Positions 10,358 through 20,923 of a DNA stretch of 64,000 bases are shown here, piece by piece. The stretch lies in NCBI RefSeq assembly GCF_052324685.1, contig NC_135218.1:11757858-11821857 (forward strand), in the 5' to 3' direction. How positions within the stretch are numbered: the stretch's first letter is position 1; each line of letters opens with the position of its first letter. A program made the translations under genes and the position numbers. The notes under the pieces are model-generated. The model saw only the letters and a program-made list of their open reading frames with translations, was not told the DNA's origin and did no database searches. The DNA is from Brachyhypopomus gauderio (taxonomy: Eukaryota > Chordata > Actinopteri > Gymnotiformes > Hypopomidae).

Positions 10358-12121
10358 CTACGGGGGCGGCGGCCTCGGGAACACTGGGGGCAGTGTTCGG
10401 GTGTCACCGGCGTCTGAGGGACGGGCGGCGGCGTCTCGGGCGGCGTCTCGGGCGGCGTCTCGGGCGGCGTCTCGGGCCGCGTCTCGGGCGGCGTCTCGGG
10501 CGGCGTCTCGGGCCGCGTCTCGGGCCGCGTCTCGGGCCGCGTCTCGGGCCGCGTCTCGGGCCGCGGCACGAGACGCGGCATGTGCGGCGGCTTCACGGGC
10601 GGCGGCTTCACGGGCGGCGGCTTCACGGGCGGCGGCTTCACGGGCGGCGGCTTCACGGGCGGCGGCGGCTTCATAGCCGGCAGCGGCGGCACGTGCAACG
10701 CCGGCACGTGCAGCGGCGGCACGTGCAGCAGCGGCAGCACGTGCAGCGGTGGCACGTGCAGCGTCATCAGGGGTGGCGAGGTCACGGCGAGCCGGGTTTG
10801 CCCGCGTGGCATCACGGGGAGCCGGGTTCACCTGCGTGGCGGCCTGGGGAGGTCGAACACAAAAGCTAAAGACATATTCCCCATAAAATTACCTGTCTCC
10901 GCCCCTACTACAAATAGTTAAAATGTAACCGAAGAGCTAGGATACCATCTCAAAGGAACTTGAACTTACGGTCATCAGATGCAATTGTAACGAGGGCGTC
11001 CTCCGGACCACGGCGGCGGTACGTGCAGCGATGTCATGGCGAGCCGGGTTCACCCGCGCGGCGGCCTGGGGAGGTCAAAGACAAAAGGTAAAGACATATT
11101 CCCCATAAAATTACCTGTCTCCGCCCCTGACGTAAAACAGTGCCGCTTACTTCATGATAGTCATTTTGGATAAATCATTTACACATTCTATTTTGCAACA
11201 ACCTGAATTGTAATTAGACCTACTATAAATAGTTAAAATGTAACCGAGGAGCTAGGATACCATCTCAAAGGAACTTGAACTTACGCGCTCCAGACGCATT
11301 TGTAATATCATGACCGGCACCCTCTGGACACGGGGCGACCACCCGTACTGGAGGAAATCGAAGCATTCGTGAAGGGCGACAAAGGCACGGGCCGCGTTAC
11401 GGGCGGCTGCGTCACGGGCCGGGTCATAGACCTGTCTCTGCCCCTGACGTAAAACAGTGCAGCTTACTTCATGATAGTCATTTTGGAAAAATCATTTACA
11501 CAGTCTATTTAGCAACAACCTGAATTGTAATTAGACCTACTATAAATAGTTAAAATATAACCGAGGAGCTAGGATACCATCTCAAAGGAACTTGAACTTA
11601 CGGTCATCAGATGCAATTGTAACGAGGGCGTCCTCCGGACCATGGGTGGCGGCCCCGGGGACACGGGGTGCAGCCGCGGGCGGTGGGCATGGGCGGCTGC
11701 GTCACGTGCGGATGCGTCACGGGCCACGTCACCGGCCTCGTCACCGGCCTCGTCACGGGCGGCGGCGGTACGTGCGGCCATGTCATGGCGAGCCGGGTTT
11801 GCCCGCGTGGCGTCACGGGGAGCCGGGTTCACCTGCGCGGTGGCCTGGGGAGGTCAAAGACAAAAGCTAAAGACATATTCCCCATAAAATTACCTGTCTC
11901 CGCCCCTGACGTAAAACAGTGCCGCTTACTTCATGATAGTCATTTTGGATAAATCATTTACACATTCTATTTTGCAACAACCTGAATTGTAATTAGACCT
12001 ACTATAAATAGTTAAAATGTAACCGAGGAGCTAGGAATTAAGGTACCATCTCAAACGAATTTGAACTTACGCTCATCAGTTTCCTCACGGCCCAATTGAT
12101 TACGTATATCCCATGAAACAT
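10358..12121 (-). CDS. Putative five-exon gene for an Ala/Arg/Asp repeat protein
   Basis: I do not recognise this gene. Five potential exons can be read on the minus strand: 12071-12121 (starts MFHGIYVINWAVRKLMS), 11602-11844, 11285-11443, 10970-11065 and 10358-10843 (stop TAG). Lengths are 51, 243, 159, 96 and 486 nt, all multiples of three; every junction is phase 0 and the joined frame of about 344 codons has no stop. All four donors read GTAAGTTC; three acceptors are CTCCCCAG and one TTACGTCAG. Exons 2, 4 and 5 start with a shared VNPA-R-DAT/HD block; exons 2 and 4 end RRTPSLQLHLMT. The last exon carries five AREAA units (about residues 243-270) then about eleven AARD units (277-320), suggesting a charged alpha-helix, and ends in PPPP. 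One Cys only. A TATA box lies ~50 bp upstream. GC-rich repeats favour open frames on both strands, so expression is the key doubt. Confidence 0.5.
10428..10570. repeat. 12-bp GC-rich minisatellite
   Basis: About eleven head-to-tail copies of CGTCTCGGGCGG or its variant CGTCTCGGGCCG. In the minus-strand gene model each unit encodes one AARD tetrapeptide. The unit length is a multiple of three, so copy changes would keep the frame. Confidence 0.9.
10586..10666. repeat. 15-bp GC-rich minisatellite
   Basis: Five to six copies of CTTCACGGGCGGCGG. On the minus strand they encode the AREAA pentapeptides of the last exon. A looser CACGTGCAGCGGCGG array follows up to about 10760. Confidence 0.9.
10856..12070. 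repeat. Tandemly duplicated exon-intron modules
   Basis: Four copies of an intron-like block recur, each containing ATTCCCCATAAAATTACCTG, TTCATGATAGTCATTTTGGA and GAGCTAGGATACCATCTCAA, near 10860-10970, 11090-11285, 11440-11600 and 11870-12070. The first copy is shorter. The intervals are GC-rich exon-like blocks. Exons and introns were therefore duplicated together. In three copies GGGCGGAGACAG lies between TTACGTCAG and GTAATTTT, which could act as a 12-nt microexon. Confidence 0.8.
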
Positions 12122-12171
12122 TGCTCCGCAATCATCAAAAACGTCGTCCGTCGTTTTAAACAGCGGCCGCT

Positions 12172-12201
12172 CCTTTTATAGTCACTTTGACTGTGACGTC
12201 A
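12172..12201 (-). promoter_or_regulatory. TATA box and palindromic CRE
   Basis: On the minus strand TATAAAAGG lies at 12180-12172, about 50 bp before the putative start codon at 12121, and TGACGTCA (a full CREB/ATF site) at 12194-12201 is just upstream. Spacing fits a start of transcription near 12150. An 11-codon upstream frame opens 13 bp before the chosen ATG in another phase. Confidence 0.55.
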
Positions 12202-12279
12202 CCAGTGTTGTCAGTAACGCGTTACTTAGTAACCAGAGACCGTACGTGACTCCCCGATCCGTACACTCTGCCCGATCCG

Positions 12280-12386
12280 TACCGAGCATGCGCGAGAACA
12301 TGTGCGATTGGCCCAGGGACGTATCGGGCAGATATTTTGCGCATGCGTTAACGACACGGGCAGATATTTTGCGCATGCGTTAACAC
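12280..12386. promoter_or_regulatory. Repeated GCGCATGCG sites between divergent genes
   Basis: GGGCAGATATTTTGCGCATG occurs twice in direct repeat (about 12328 and 12360), each carrying GCGCATGCG, an NRF1-type core; a related GAGCATGCGCGAG lies near 12285. The block sits between two divergent start codons (12121 minus, 12440 plus) and so may serve both. Confidence 0.45.
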
Positions 12387-12439
12387 TTTACGACACTACT
12401 GGATGCGAAGTAGTAAACGGAGTGTGTCATTGTGAAAAA

Positions 12440-12563
12440 ATGAAGGATTTTAGATTTTATGGCGAGTTAAAGGAGTATATCTCCCACGGTTTATTCAAAC
12501 CGAGTTGTGATAAAAATATGCGACGCGAAATTCGTCGTGTCTCTGAAAATTTTATAGTTAAAG
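12440..12563 (+). CDS. First exon of an integrase-like (GIN/H2C2 type) protein
   Basis: ATG at 12440 opens MKDFRFYGELKEYISHG, followed by NMRREIRRVSENFIVK, and the frame meets a good donor, AAAG|GTAAGTT, after 41 codons plus one base. The spacing of the Y...G, IRR and F.VK positions resembles the N-terminus of gypsy-integrase-derived proteins ahead of their zinc-binding region. I did not find the next exon with confidence. An ATG at about 12990 followed by TVYKS-like codons and GTAAGTAAC may be another 5' exon. It is divergent from the repeat-protein gene. It could equally be a transposon fragment. Confidence 0.35.
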
Positions 12564-13471
12564 GTAAGTTAAATTCAAACCATGTTCTCAAGTTAACAGT
12601 CGGTCCTGTCGTGGAATCCCTGATAGCACATATACGTCTCCAATACGTCTGGAAAAGGTCGTAACATCTTAAATGCGTCTGTTCCATTTGGATTGATCTT
12701 ACATTGGTCTTATTATCATCGTGTTGCAGACGTCTACGCATATACGTCTTCCTTACATCTTCACCTGATCTGCAATTTGACAGCTAGCACACTTACATCT
12801 CCAATACATCTGGAAAAGGTCGTAACATCGTGTTCCATTTTGAATTTAACCAATTTAACCACGCCGCCTACTTTCGTATTGTAGCAGCGAAACACCTCAA
12901 CAAGATTGTTGGAATCTCCGTGGCGAGTTTAAAGAGCTAGCGCGAGCTAACCAATTAACGGACACTCAACTGTTTTGTGAGCTATAGCCGATGACACCGA
13001 CTACTCCTGACCTGTTCACCGTTTACAAAAGTAAGTAACTTTGCTAACTGGCTAACATTTACTGTCTGTGGCCAAATTTCCTGAAGAACACTACCGTTCG
13101 TTTTTAGGAGCAGTTTTTTTATATTCATAGCTAGAAACTTGTCAATTCATACTAACAAATACAATTATATTATTAATTTAGCATTAACTGGCTGCCGTTT
13201 GTGACGTTGTTAGCGTCACTGTTAGCATATTGCCTTAAGAATGGTTATCGCCGGCTAGCCATTAACCTAGCCTCATTTTAGCTTTGGCTAACGCTAGGAA
13301 ACACACTTGGCTTGTCTTGGCCTGTTGTGAATAAGTTTGAACAGCCGTGAATACAAATATGCAGAATCAATTGAGGCACTAAAGGGCCAAAATGATCAAA
13401 ATTAATTGTATTGGCAAAATGATTTAGATCATAGAACTAAATCACATGCTGAGATTAGCTTTGTGTGTGTG
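12564..13471. other. Intronic or intergenic stretch with ACGTCT repeats
   Basis: Contains two related blocks with TCTCCAATACGTCTGGAAAA at about 12636 and its variant at about 12797. No coding sequence recognised beyond a possible short exon near 12990-13030. Confidence 0.45.
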
Positions 13472-14762
13472 GTCTTTCATGACGAGGCTGAAATTTGTTC
13501 CTTATTCGCCAGTGTCTTATTCGCACTTTCCCACCTTAAAAAATAATGCGGTAGTTTCATTATGTCGCCGCGATAGAATGTATTGTACATTTCTATGGCT
13601 GTATCTCCTGATTCTTACATCGTCTCCGGGATCTGACAAGCTGGTTTGGTTGACCACATAAGTGACTGTATAAATCCAGAAGAAGAAGGTTTTTTACTGT
13701 AGAATATTTTTACAATCATCCCGTGAAATTGGCATGTCAGGCGATAGAATGTAATGTGCATACAGTGCATTGGTCTTAGTTTCTATGGCTGTATCTCCTG
13801 ATTCTTACATCATCTCAGAGATCTGACAAGCAGGTTTAGTTGACCACATAAGTGACTGTATAAATCCAGAAGAAGAAGGTTTTTTACTGTAGAATATATT
13901 TTTTTATTGACCTGTGAAGTTGGCATGTCAGGCGATAGAATGTACTGTGCATATAGTGCATTGGTCTTAGTTTGTATGGCTGTATCTCCTGATTCTTACA
14001 TCGTCTCAGAGATCTGACAAGCAGGTTTAGTTGACCACATAAGTGACTAGGGCTGGACCCGGATATTCGGTCATTGAGTAGGTATTCGGTTTTTAATTTT
14101 GGTATTCGAATATTCATGTTTTTTTTTTGTTTTTTTTTTCTTAGCTCCGCCTCACTCTAACTTTACAGTTCCGTTCAGGTTAATGGCGGTACAGTGGGGA
14201 AATTAAGTATTTAGTCAGTCACCAATTGTGCAAGTTCTCCCACTTTAAAAGATGAGAGGCCGATAATTGACATCATAGGCAGACTATGAGAGACAAAATG
14301 TGGAAAAAAAATTGAGAAAATCATTTTGTCTGACTTTTAAAGAATTTATTTGCAAATAATGGTGGAAAATAAGTATTTGGTCAATAACAAAAGTTCAACT
14401 CAATACTTTGTTGTATATCCTCTGTTGGTAATGACAGAGGTCAAACGTTTTCTGTAGGTCTTCACAAGGTTGAAGCCCCAAAGCATGATGTTGCCACCCC
14501 CATGGTTCACAGTTGGTATGGTGTTCTTTGGATGCAACTCAGCATTCTGTATACTGTTAACAACTTCAAAAAGGTGCCATTAATACAGGTAATGAGTGGG
14601 GGAAAGAGGAGCCTCTTAAAAAAGAAGTTACAGATCTGTGACAGCCAGAAATCTTGCTTGTTTGTAGGTGACCAAATACTTATTTTCCACCATTATTTGG
14701 AATGGAAAGTGTGAATAAGACACCGGCGAATAAGGAACCAACTTCAGCCTCGTTCTTTCATG
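13472..14762. mobile_element. MITE-like element with ~60-bp inverted ends
   Basis: The left arm (13472-13530, containing CCTTATTCGCCAGTGTCTTA) is mirrored by the right arm (14702-14762). Inside are three tandem copies of a ~170-190-bp unit containing GGCTGTATCTCCTGATTCTT, starting near 13570, 13741 and 13932. The third copy is cut at 14049 by sequence starting TAGGGCTGGACCCGGATATT, probably a hAT-type fragment. A deleted Tc1 copy follows. Confidence 0.6.
14192..14697 (+). mobile_element. Internally deleted Tc1 copy
   Basis: It starts CAGTGGGGAAATTAAGTATT after TA, and matches the outer parts of the Tc1 element at 61084-62681 in the same order, but lacks nearly all transposase coding sequence. 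The right end stops at the internal AAATACTTATTTTCCACCAT repeat, so the outermost right terminus is missing. Confidence 0.8.
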
Positions 14763-15169
14763 TAAGGTTTTCAGTCAGTTTGCCAGTAGATGGAGGCCAA
14801 GTATTACCATACAGATATTATAGTGACAAAAGACATTTTAGTGAATGAAAAGGTTCATTTCTAGTCAGGCAGTGCACTTTTTGTTATGAGATGTAATTGG
14901 AAAGTTATTGACCTCATTGATCTCAATCATACAAGACCCATTACTTGTCTGTATTCTGCACAACAGGATTGCAGCATGAGTTTTTATAATTTAGGTTTTT
15001 GGGTACTATAGCGACCCCGACAGGGTCATTTATGTCATGTCTTTAATGAACTATTATATATTTAATCTTTACACAACTTTTTGGGTTTTAGGTAATCTGC
15101 ATTGCAGCTCATGTATTCACAATAATGAACAGCAATGCAGATGACCTAAAACAATCCAGCAAGTATAAA

Positions 15170-16255
15170 TCAGAATCAGAAATACTCTATTGATCCCAGG
15201 GGGAAATTGCACTTGTTACAGCAGCAACCTATATAGGTATAAGCACTCCCAAGAAATAATTTACAGCAATAAAGAAAATTGCAATATGCATATCTAAAGA
15301 TACAAGGACTTATAATACAAAGCAAAATATAATATATAAAATTATATTATACAATAAAATATGACTGTACATGTGGGCGGTGTCATGTGATAATAGAGGA
15401 ATTGTAAAGTCTGATAGCCACTGGTAGGAAAGACCTCCTGTGGCGTTCTGTAGTGCATCTAGGCTGAATGAGTCTTGCACTGAATGTGCTCCTATGGCTC
15501 ATCACTGTGTGATGAAGAGGGTGGAAGCCATTGTTCATGATGGTCCGCAGCTTGGACAGTGTCCTCCTCTCAGACACTGCCGTCAGAGAGTCTAGCTCCA
15601 CACCCACAACATCACTGGCTCTTCGGATCAGTTTCTTGAGTCTATTGGCATCTGCCACCCTCAGCCTGCTGCCCCAGCATGCCACCATGTATAGGATGGT
15701 ACTGGCCACTACAGGCTCATAAAAGATCCTCAGCATGGTCCTGCAGATATTGAAGGACCTCAGCCGCCTCAGAAAATAGAGACAACTTTGGCCCTTCTTG
15801 TAGAGGGCGTCGGTGTTCTTAGTCCAGTCCAGTCTGTTGTCGATGTGTACGCCCAGATATTTATAGTCCTCCACAATGTCCACACTGACCCCTCTGATGG
15901 AAACAGGGGTCACCTGCATTTTGTCCCTCCTCAGGTCTACCACCAGCTCCTTTGTCTTCGTCACGTTGAGCTGTAGATGGTTCAGCTCACACCATGTAAC
16001 AAAGTCGTTCACCGTCGCCCTGTACTCATCTTCATCACCCCTGCTGATACATCCAACTAGTGGAGAATCATCAGAAAACTTCTGGAGGTGGCAGGTCTCT
16101 GTGCAGTAGTTGAAGTCAGTGGTGTAGAGAGTGAAGAGGAAGGGAAACAGAACAGTTCTTTGTGGGGCTCCCGTGTTGCTGACCACTCTGTCTGACACAC
16201 AGTGTTGCAGACGTACATACTTTGGTTTGCCAGTCAGGTAGTCAACAATCAAAGA
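15170..16255 (-). pseudogene. LINE reverse transcriptase 3' part (Rex1/CR1-like)
   Basis: A 289-codon frame carries SNTGAPQRTVLFPFLFTLYT, QKFSDDSPLVG at the position of the F-DD catalytic motif, and KYLGVHIDNRLDW, all typical of the reverse transcriptase and thumb of fish CR1/L2-clade LINEs. The N-terminal half is missing, as in 5'-truncated insertions. The 3' noncoding end includes ATACTCTATTGATCCCAGGG, common to this family. The frame has no premature stop after its truncated start, so it is fairly young. Confidence 0.8.
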
Positions 16256-16929
16256 TGATTAAATATATAAAAGTTCATTATCTAGAATGCCATATATTAA
16301 ATCTTGAGGCAGACAAACTGATATGACAGAAGTATATGATCAAATATATATAGTTTATGTCTCTCCCATAAATATTCTGGATCCCTCTCAAAATACAGCT
16401 ATAAACAAGATTATCACAAGTAGCATATGACAATTGACTCCAAACATTTCATGGTATAGTGACTAACAATGTTCAGAATGAAGATCAAGATGCATAAAAC
16501 CTATTATTTCTTTGTCAAAGTTAAAGTAATCACCAAGTCTAACATGGCAAGATTATTAACTACAAGTCCCAAAGTACTTTTTTCTAACACTCAATAATTG
16601 TCTCTTTTTGTGCAGGTTGACTTGCAAGACAGGTGCCGCCTTCATCCAAAAAAGGTATGAATTGAAAATGCAAAAGTTCCTTTAAATGGTTATGACAAAA
16701 CAGACTGAATATGACAATGTTTTGTATGTTGCTTTATTGTGTAGTATGTCTTGCAGAAAACCATCTTATTGGACAATTAAACGAAGAGCGAAAGAATGGG
16801 TTGATAGAGACATACAGTCAATTCAGGCAACAGAGTGGGGGCAGAGCAAAATTTAGAAAAAGAAAACAATACAATAGGTCTAGATGGCGATGATAACATG
16901 GAATTCATGGACTGCCAAAGTACTGTGTG
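16256..16929. other. Stretch before the EnSpm-like transposase
   Basis: AT-rich. Possible short exons with splice signals lie at about 16617-16653 (VDLQDRCRLHPKK) and from 16757 (KPSYWTIKRRAKEWV), which could be 5' exons of the transposase-like gene that follows. I cannot verify them. Confidence 0.35.
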
Positions 16930-18300
16930 TGAGACAGTGACTATGGTTCCTGTACTAATGATTTATCTGAGTTTAATTCTGGATCTGACTCTGAAACGGA
17001 GTGTGACTTTTTACAGGATGAACTTGCGAAATGGGCAGCTGAGCACCACATTACGCACAATGCCGTAAATGCCCTGCTATCTGTCCTTGGCAAGCATCAC
17101 CCAACTTTACCTAGAGATGCTAGGACACTATTAGGTACAGTGAGGTCAGGTGAGTTTGCAATTCAGGAGAAAGCTGGTGGTCAGTACTGCTACTTTGGTG
17201 TGCTTCACTCAATCTTGCACATTCTACAAAAAAAACAAGAGGTTACCAAACATTTGAAACTTCAAATCAACATTGATGGGCTGCCACTTTTCAAAAGTTC
17301 ACCAACACAACTATGGCCGATTCTTGTAACTGTTGTAAACTTACCACACCATGAGCCTGTCACAATTGGACTGTTCTGTGGTGCAAGAAAGCCTGATTCT
17401 GCAAGTGAGTTTCTGGATGACCTCGTATCAGAGATAGTTAAACTGGAAGATGGGTTTGACTTTGAGGGAATCAGGCTATGCTTAAAGGTCTCCTCTGTGG
17501 TTTGCGATGCACCGGCACGTGCTTTTGTTAAGTGTGTAAAAGGTCACACAGGGTACCATGGGTGTGAGAAATGCACACAGGACGAAGTTTACATGGACAA
17601 CAGAATGACATATCCAAGAACGGACATGCCACTCAGAACCGATGAAAGTTTCAAAAATAAGACAGATTCAGATCACCACCTTGGCATTTCACCTTTAGAA
17701 AGAACATCTTCAGGAATGGTATCTGGGTTCCCTCTTGATTATAAGCACCTTGTGTATTAGGTCCACCTTGTGTATTAAGTTAGGTCCTCTCACTTGCAGG
17801 CTGTCTGGGTTTCAGCAAAATCTATTAACAGAACGACTGCTGGGTGCTCAGAGCTGCGTGCCTCTAGAGTTTGCACGTAGACCAAGGTCTCTCAGAGAAA
17901 TTGACAGATGGAAAGCCACAGAATTTAGGCAATTTTTATTGTACACGGGTCCTGTTCTGCTCAAAGATGTACTGCACACCGCAGTGTATGAACATTTTCT
18001 GCTTCTGTTTGTGGGAAATTTCATACTTAGCAATAATAGCCTGATCGAGGACTACTTGGGCTACGCCAATTACATATAGGGTCTTTTTGTGTCTCATTTT
18101 GGAGAGCTGTATGGCCCTAAATTTGTCTTCTACAATGTTCACAATTTAGTGCATCTTGCACAAGATGTAAAAAACATGGTGCTCTCGACAGCTTCAGTGC
18201 TTTCCAATATGAAAACAACCTGAATAAAATTAAAAAGCTCATTAGGAAACCTAGCTGTCCTCTGAGTCAGATTGTAAAGAGACTATCCCAGAAACCATGG
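16930..18300 (+). pseudogene. EnSpm/CACTA-like transposase pseudogene
   Basis: The readable frame runs DELAKWAAEHHITHNAVN, then GGQYCYFGVLHSIL, INIDGLPLFKSSPTQLWPIL, GLFCGARKPDSASEFL, SSVVCDAPARAFVK and TGYHGCEKCTQDEVY. The order IDG...LWPI...G..KP...CDAPA...GH.GY..C..C is that of the Tnp2-type transposase domain found in EnSpm-like elements of fish. The frame breaks after FPLDYKHLVY at 17757. Related sequence continues in other frames: GPLTCRLSGFQQNLL, DRWKATEFRQFLLYTGPVLL and PSCPLSQIVKRLSQKPW. It is clearly dead. DUF4806-like exons follow on the same strand, probably the second gene of the same element. Confidence 0.65.
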
Positions 18301-18631
18301 AGTGACAGCATGGAGAAAAAGACAAGGGTGACAAAAGAACATACCTCTGGTCCTCTTTCACCACCTTCCTGTGGTGCAACACAGTACAAAGAACTGGCAA
18401 CCTCACTCTTCACTATCAAACTTGACCAAGCCAACAGCCATATATATTTTTTTAAGGTTATTTGTAGATAGTACTGCAAGCTACACATCAAAAGGTTCGG
18501 ATATGTTCTAAAATAGTAATATACTTTTAATATTTTGTGATCAACAATGAGATCAAAAATAATTTATTAGATCATAAATCTAATTTTCGTATTACCTAAT
18601 TTTATGCCGCAATATCTGATAATGAAAAATT

Positions 18632-18734
18632 GATGTTATAGATAATCATTATTCTTGATGCGCTACATGTCATGGTACAGAGGGCCCATACCGTGAGATG
18701 TAGAGCATCAAGAATAATGATTATCTATAACATC
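18632..18734. repeat. Long near-perfect hairpin (~103 nt)
   Basis: The first 30 bases, starting GATGTTATAGATAATCATTA, pair perfectly with the last 30; pairing continues with few mismatches through CTACAT/ATGTAG and GGTA/TACC, leaving a loop of about 10-15 bases. The size and shape resemble a miRNA precursor or a tiny palindromic MITE. No flanking target duplication was noticed. Confidence 0.75.
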
Positions 18735-18877
18735 CATTTTTTTAATGAAAACATTGATTTCAAGCTTTTGAATGGCTGTCTAGATGGAAGATTATTTATT
18801 TAGGTATTATCCGACAGAACACATTTAATTTTCGGGTCTGGGGTCTGGCTTCACAGTACAGCTTACAATGTACCTCA

Positions 18878-20923
18878 TAAGGCTGGGCGATATGGAGCAA
18901 AAATAATATCTCGATATTTTTTAGCTGAATGGCGATATACGATATATATCTCGATATTTTTTCTTCCCAAAAGGTAATAACAAAGAGGCAGTAATAAGTC
19001 AAATCTACGTCCCAAATGAGTTGCGCGAAGAAGAGAGGCAGGACAGGGCGGAAGTTGTTAAAAGAGAAACTCAAGTAAATTCACTATTCACAGTGTTGTG
19101 CGTGACCGAGTTCAAAAGAACGCATTCATTGAACACGCTCATTTTTTCGTGAACGTTGAACTGAACGAAACACATTTTTAAATAACTTGAATGTGAATTA
19201 GTTCACATTGTGTCATGAACGGTAGACATCACTGTAAATCAGGGGTAATCAATTAAATCTTTCCGCGGTCCATTTTTGGCAGATAGCTCAGACCTTAGGT
19301 CCGGGTCCGCGGTGGCGAACGAAAGTTGTTGAGCGGGGGGGGGGGGGGGGGGGGTGTTGGCGAACGAATCAGGGGCCGTATCAGGAATGTGATTGGGTCC
19401 GGACAGGACGGCGTTCGGGTCCGGATCCGGACCGCGGTCCGCCATTTGGTGATACCTGCTGTAAATGAACGTTGGAATTTGTTTCCATTGAAAACTGAGT
19501 GACATCTGTTTTTTCTTTTGAAACGCAACGAGAGAAAGTTCCTCCCTTCTGTATTCTCGCTGGTGCCGCTTAAATCATGCATCACCAGACAGAAATGGTT
19601 TTGACGTTGTGTGCGCAATGCATTGTGGGCAACGTAGTGTCCGCATGAGAATAGTTAACATACTGGCTAGTTAATAACATACTGGCTTCCGCACGACCTT
19701 ACCCGTGATGAATTGCAGCAGAGCGGGGTAGGCATAGCACTTATAAGAACGTATAGTGATTTCTAGCTTGTAGTTGTCACGTCTGGCTCCGCCCCCTTCT
19801 AGTCTTGTCGTTTTTATGTTTTCCTTGTTCTTGTTACGCCCCTCTGTTTCAGCTGTTCCGTGTTAGCTTGTCTTAGTTTTACAAGTGTGTGTGTGTGTGT
19901 ATTGCCTATGTCCAGACTATACCTTGAGGGATCATTGTCGTTTCTTTAGCTCCTAGTTGGTGTGTATATGTCCAGACTATACCTTCAGGGATCATTGTCG
20001 TTTCTTTAGCTCCTAGTTGGTGTGTATATGTCCAGACTATACCTTCAGGGATCATTGTCGTTTCTTTAGCTCCTAGTTGGTGTGTATATATAGCCTATGT
20101 CCAGACTATACCTTCGGGGATCATTGTCGTTTCTTTATTTCCTAGTTGGATGTGCACGGTATTCACGCCTTATCTGTGATTCGTGGTTTTGATTAGCTTC
20201 GTGTTTGTGTATGGTTAAAGTCTCTGTTCCATTTTCAGGTTCGTAGTGTTTTAGGTTTTCAGTTCATGTTTGGTCTCCGTGTTCTCTAACGTGATATCGT
20301 GCCTGGCAATACATGTATGTTCTGTTAGACTTCGTGTTCATGTATGGCCGTTACTTGCTTCCCGTGTGTTTGTTCATGTCAGTGTATGTAACAATTAGTT
20401 GTACTCTTGTGTTTGGTCTAGTTTTGTGCCCTTGTCATTTCCGCTGCCTTTCAGTGTATTAAGCGTTATTTCTCTATTCATCATGCCACGTCATTCGTGG
20501 TCCACTCGCGTGTCGTCTGCAACTGTAAGATGTGAAATAAAATCTAATGAGATTGTACTATCTGCTTCGCATTTGTGTCCGCCCCTTGATTGCGCAACAG
20601 CCAAATCGTGAAAAAAGTATTTGAATATCTCACGAAAAAAAGTAAAATTAACTGAACTTTGAACTATTTCATAATTAAAATTGTGAACTTTGAACGTGAA
20701 CTGTTCATGAAATACTTCCACACTACTGATGTAGCTCCTCGTTTAGGAACTAAATCATTCACAGTGTGAGCACTGCTGCTCTCTCCGCTGTTGGCCATGT
20801 TTATTTTGCGCGCTGCACGCACAACCTGCGTCCTTGCGTCATAATGTCGCGATATTGCGAAATCCTATCGAATAAAGAAATGTACCGGTATTTTTGTGAA
20901 CGATATTATATCGCCCACCCCTA
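18878..20923. mobile_element. hAT element with 8-bp target duplication
   Basis: Inverted ends TAAGGCTGGGCGATAT and TAGGGGTGGGCGATAT (complement of the right end) are flanked by exact copies of GTACCTCA at 18870-18877 and 20924-20931. Eight-base duplications are the hAT hallmark. No transposase frame is visible, so it is non-autonomous. It contains its own nested G-rich segment (19240-19460) and a minisatellite (19905-20155). Confidence 0.85.
19905..20155. repeat. 60-bp minisatellite, four copies
   Basis: The unit contains TATGTCCAGACTATACCTTC and TTCTTTAGCTCCTAGTTGG. Copies one to three have a 60-bp period; the fourth is offset by an extra TATAGCC and diverges at its end. Confidence 0.9.

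Noticed and set aside
10261-10921. Long plus-strand open frames (Arg/Leu-rich and Gly-rich) through the GC-rich repeats
   Set aside because: Repeats of 12 and 15 bp without stops give open frames in several phases on both strands; only the minus strand has promoter, donors and acceptors in register.
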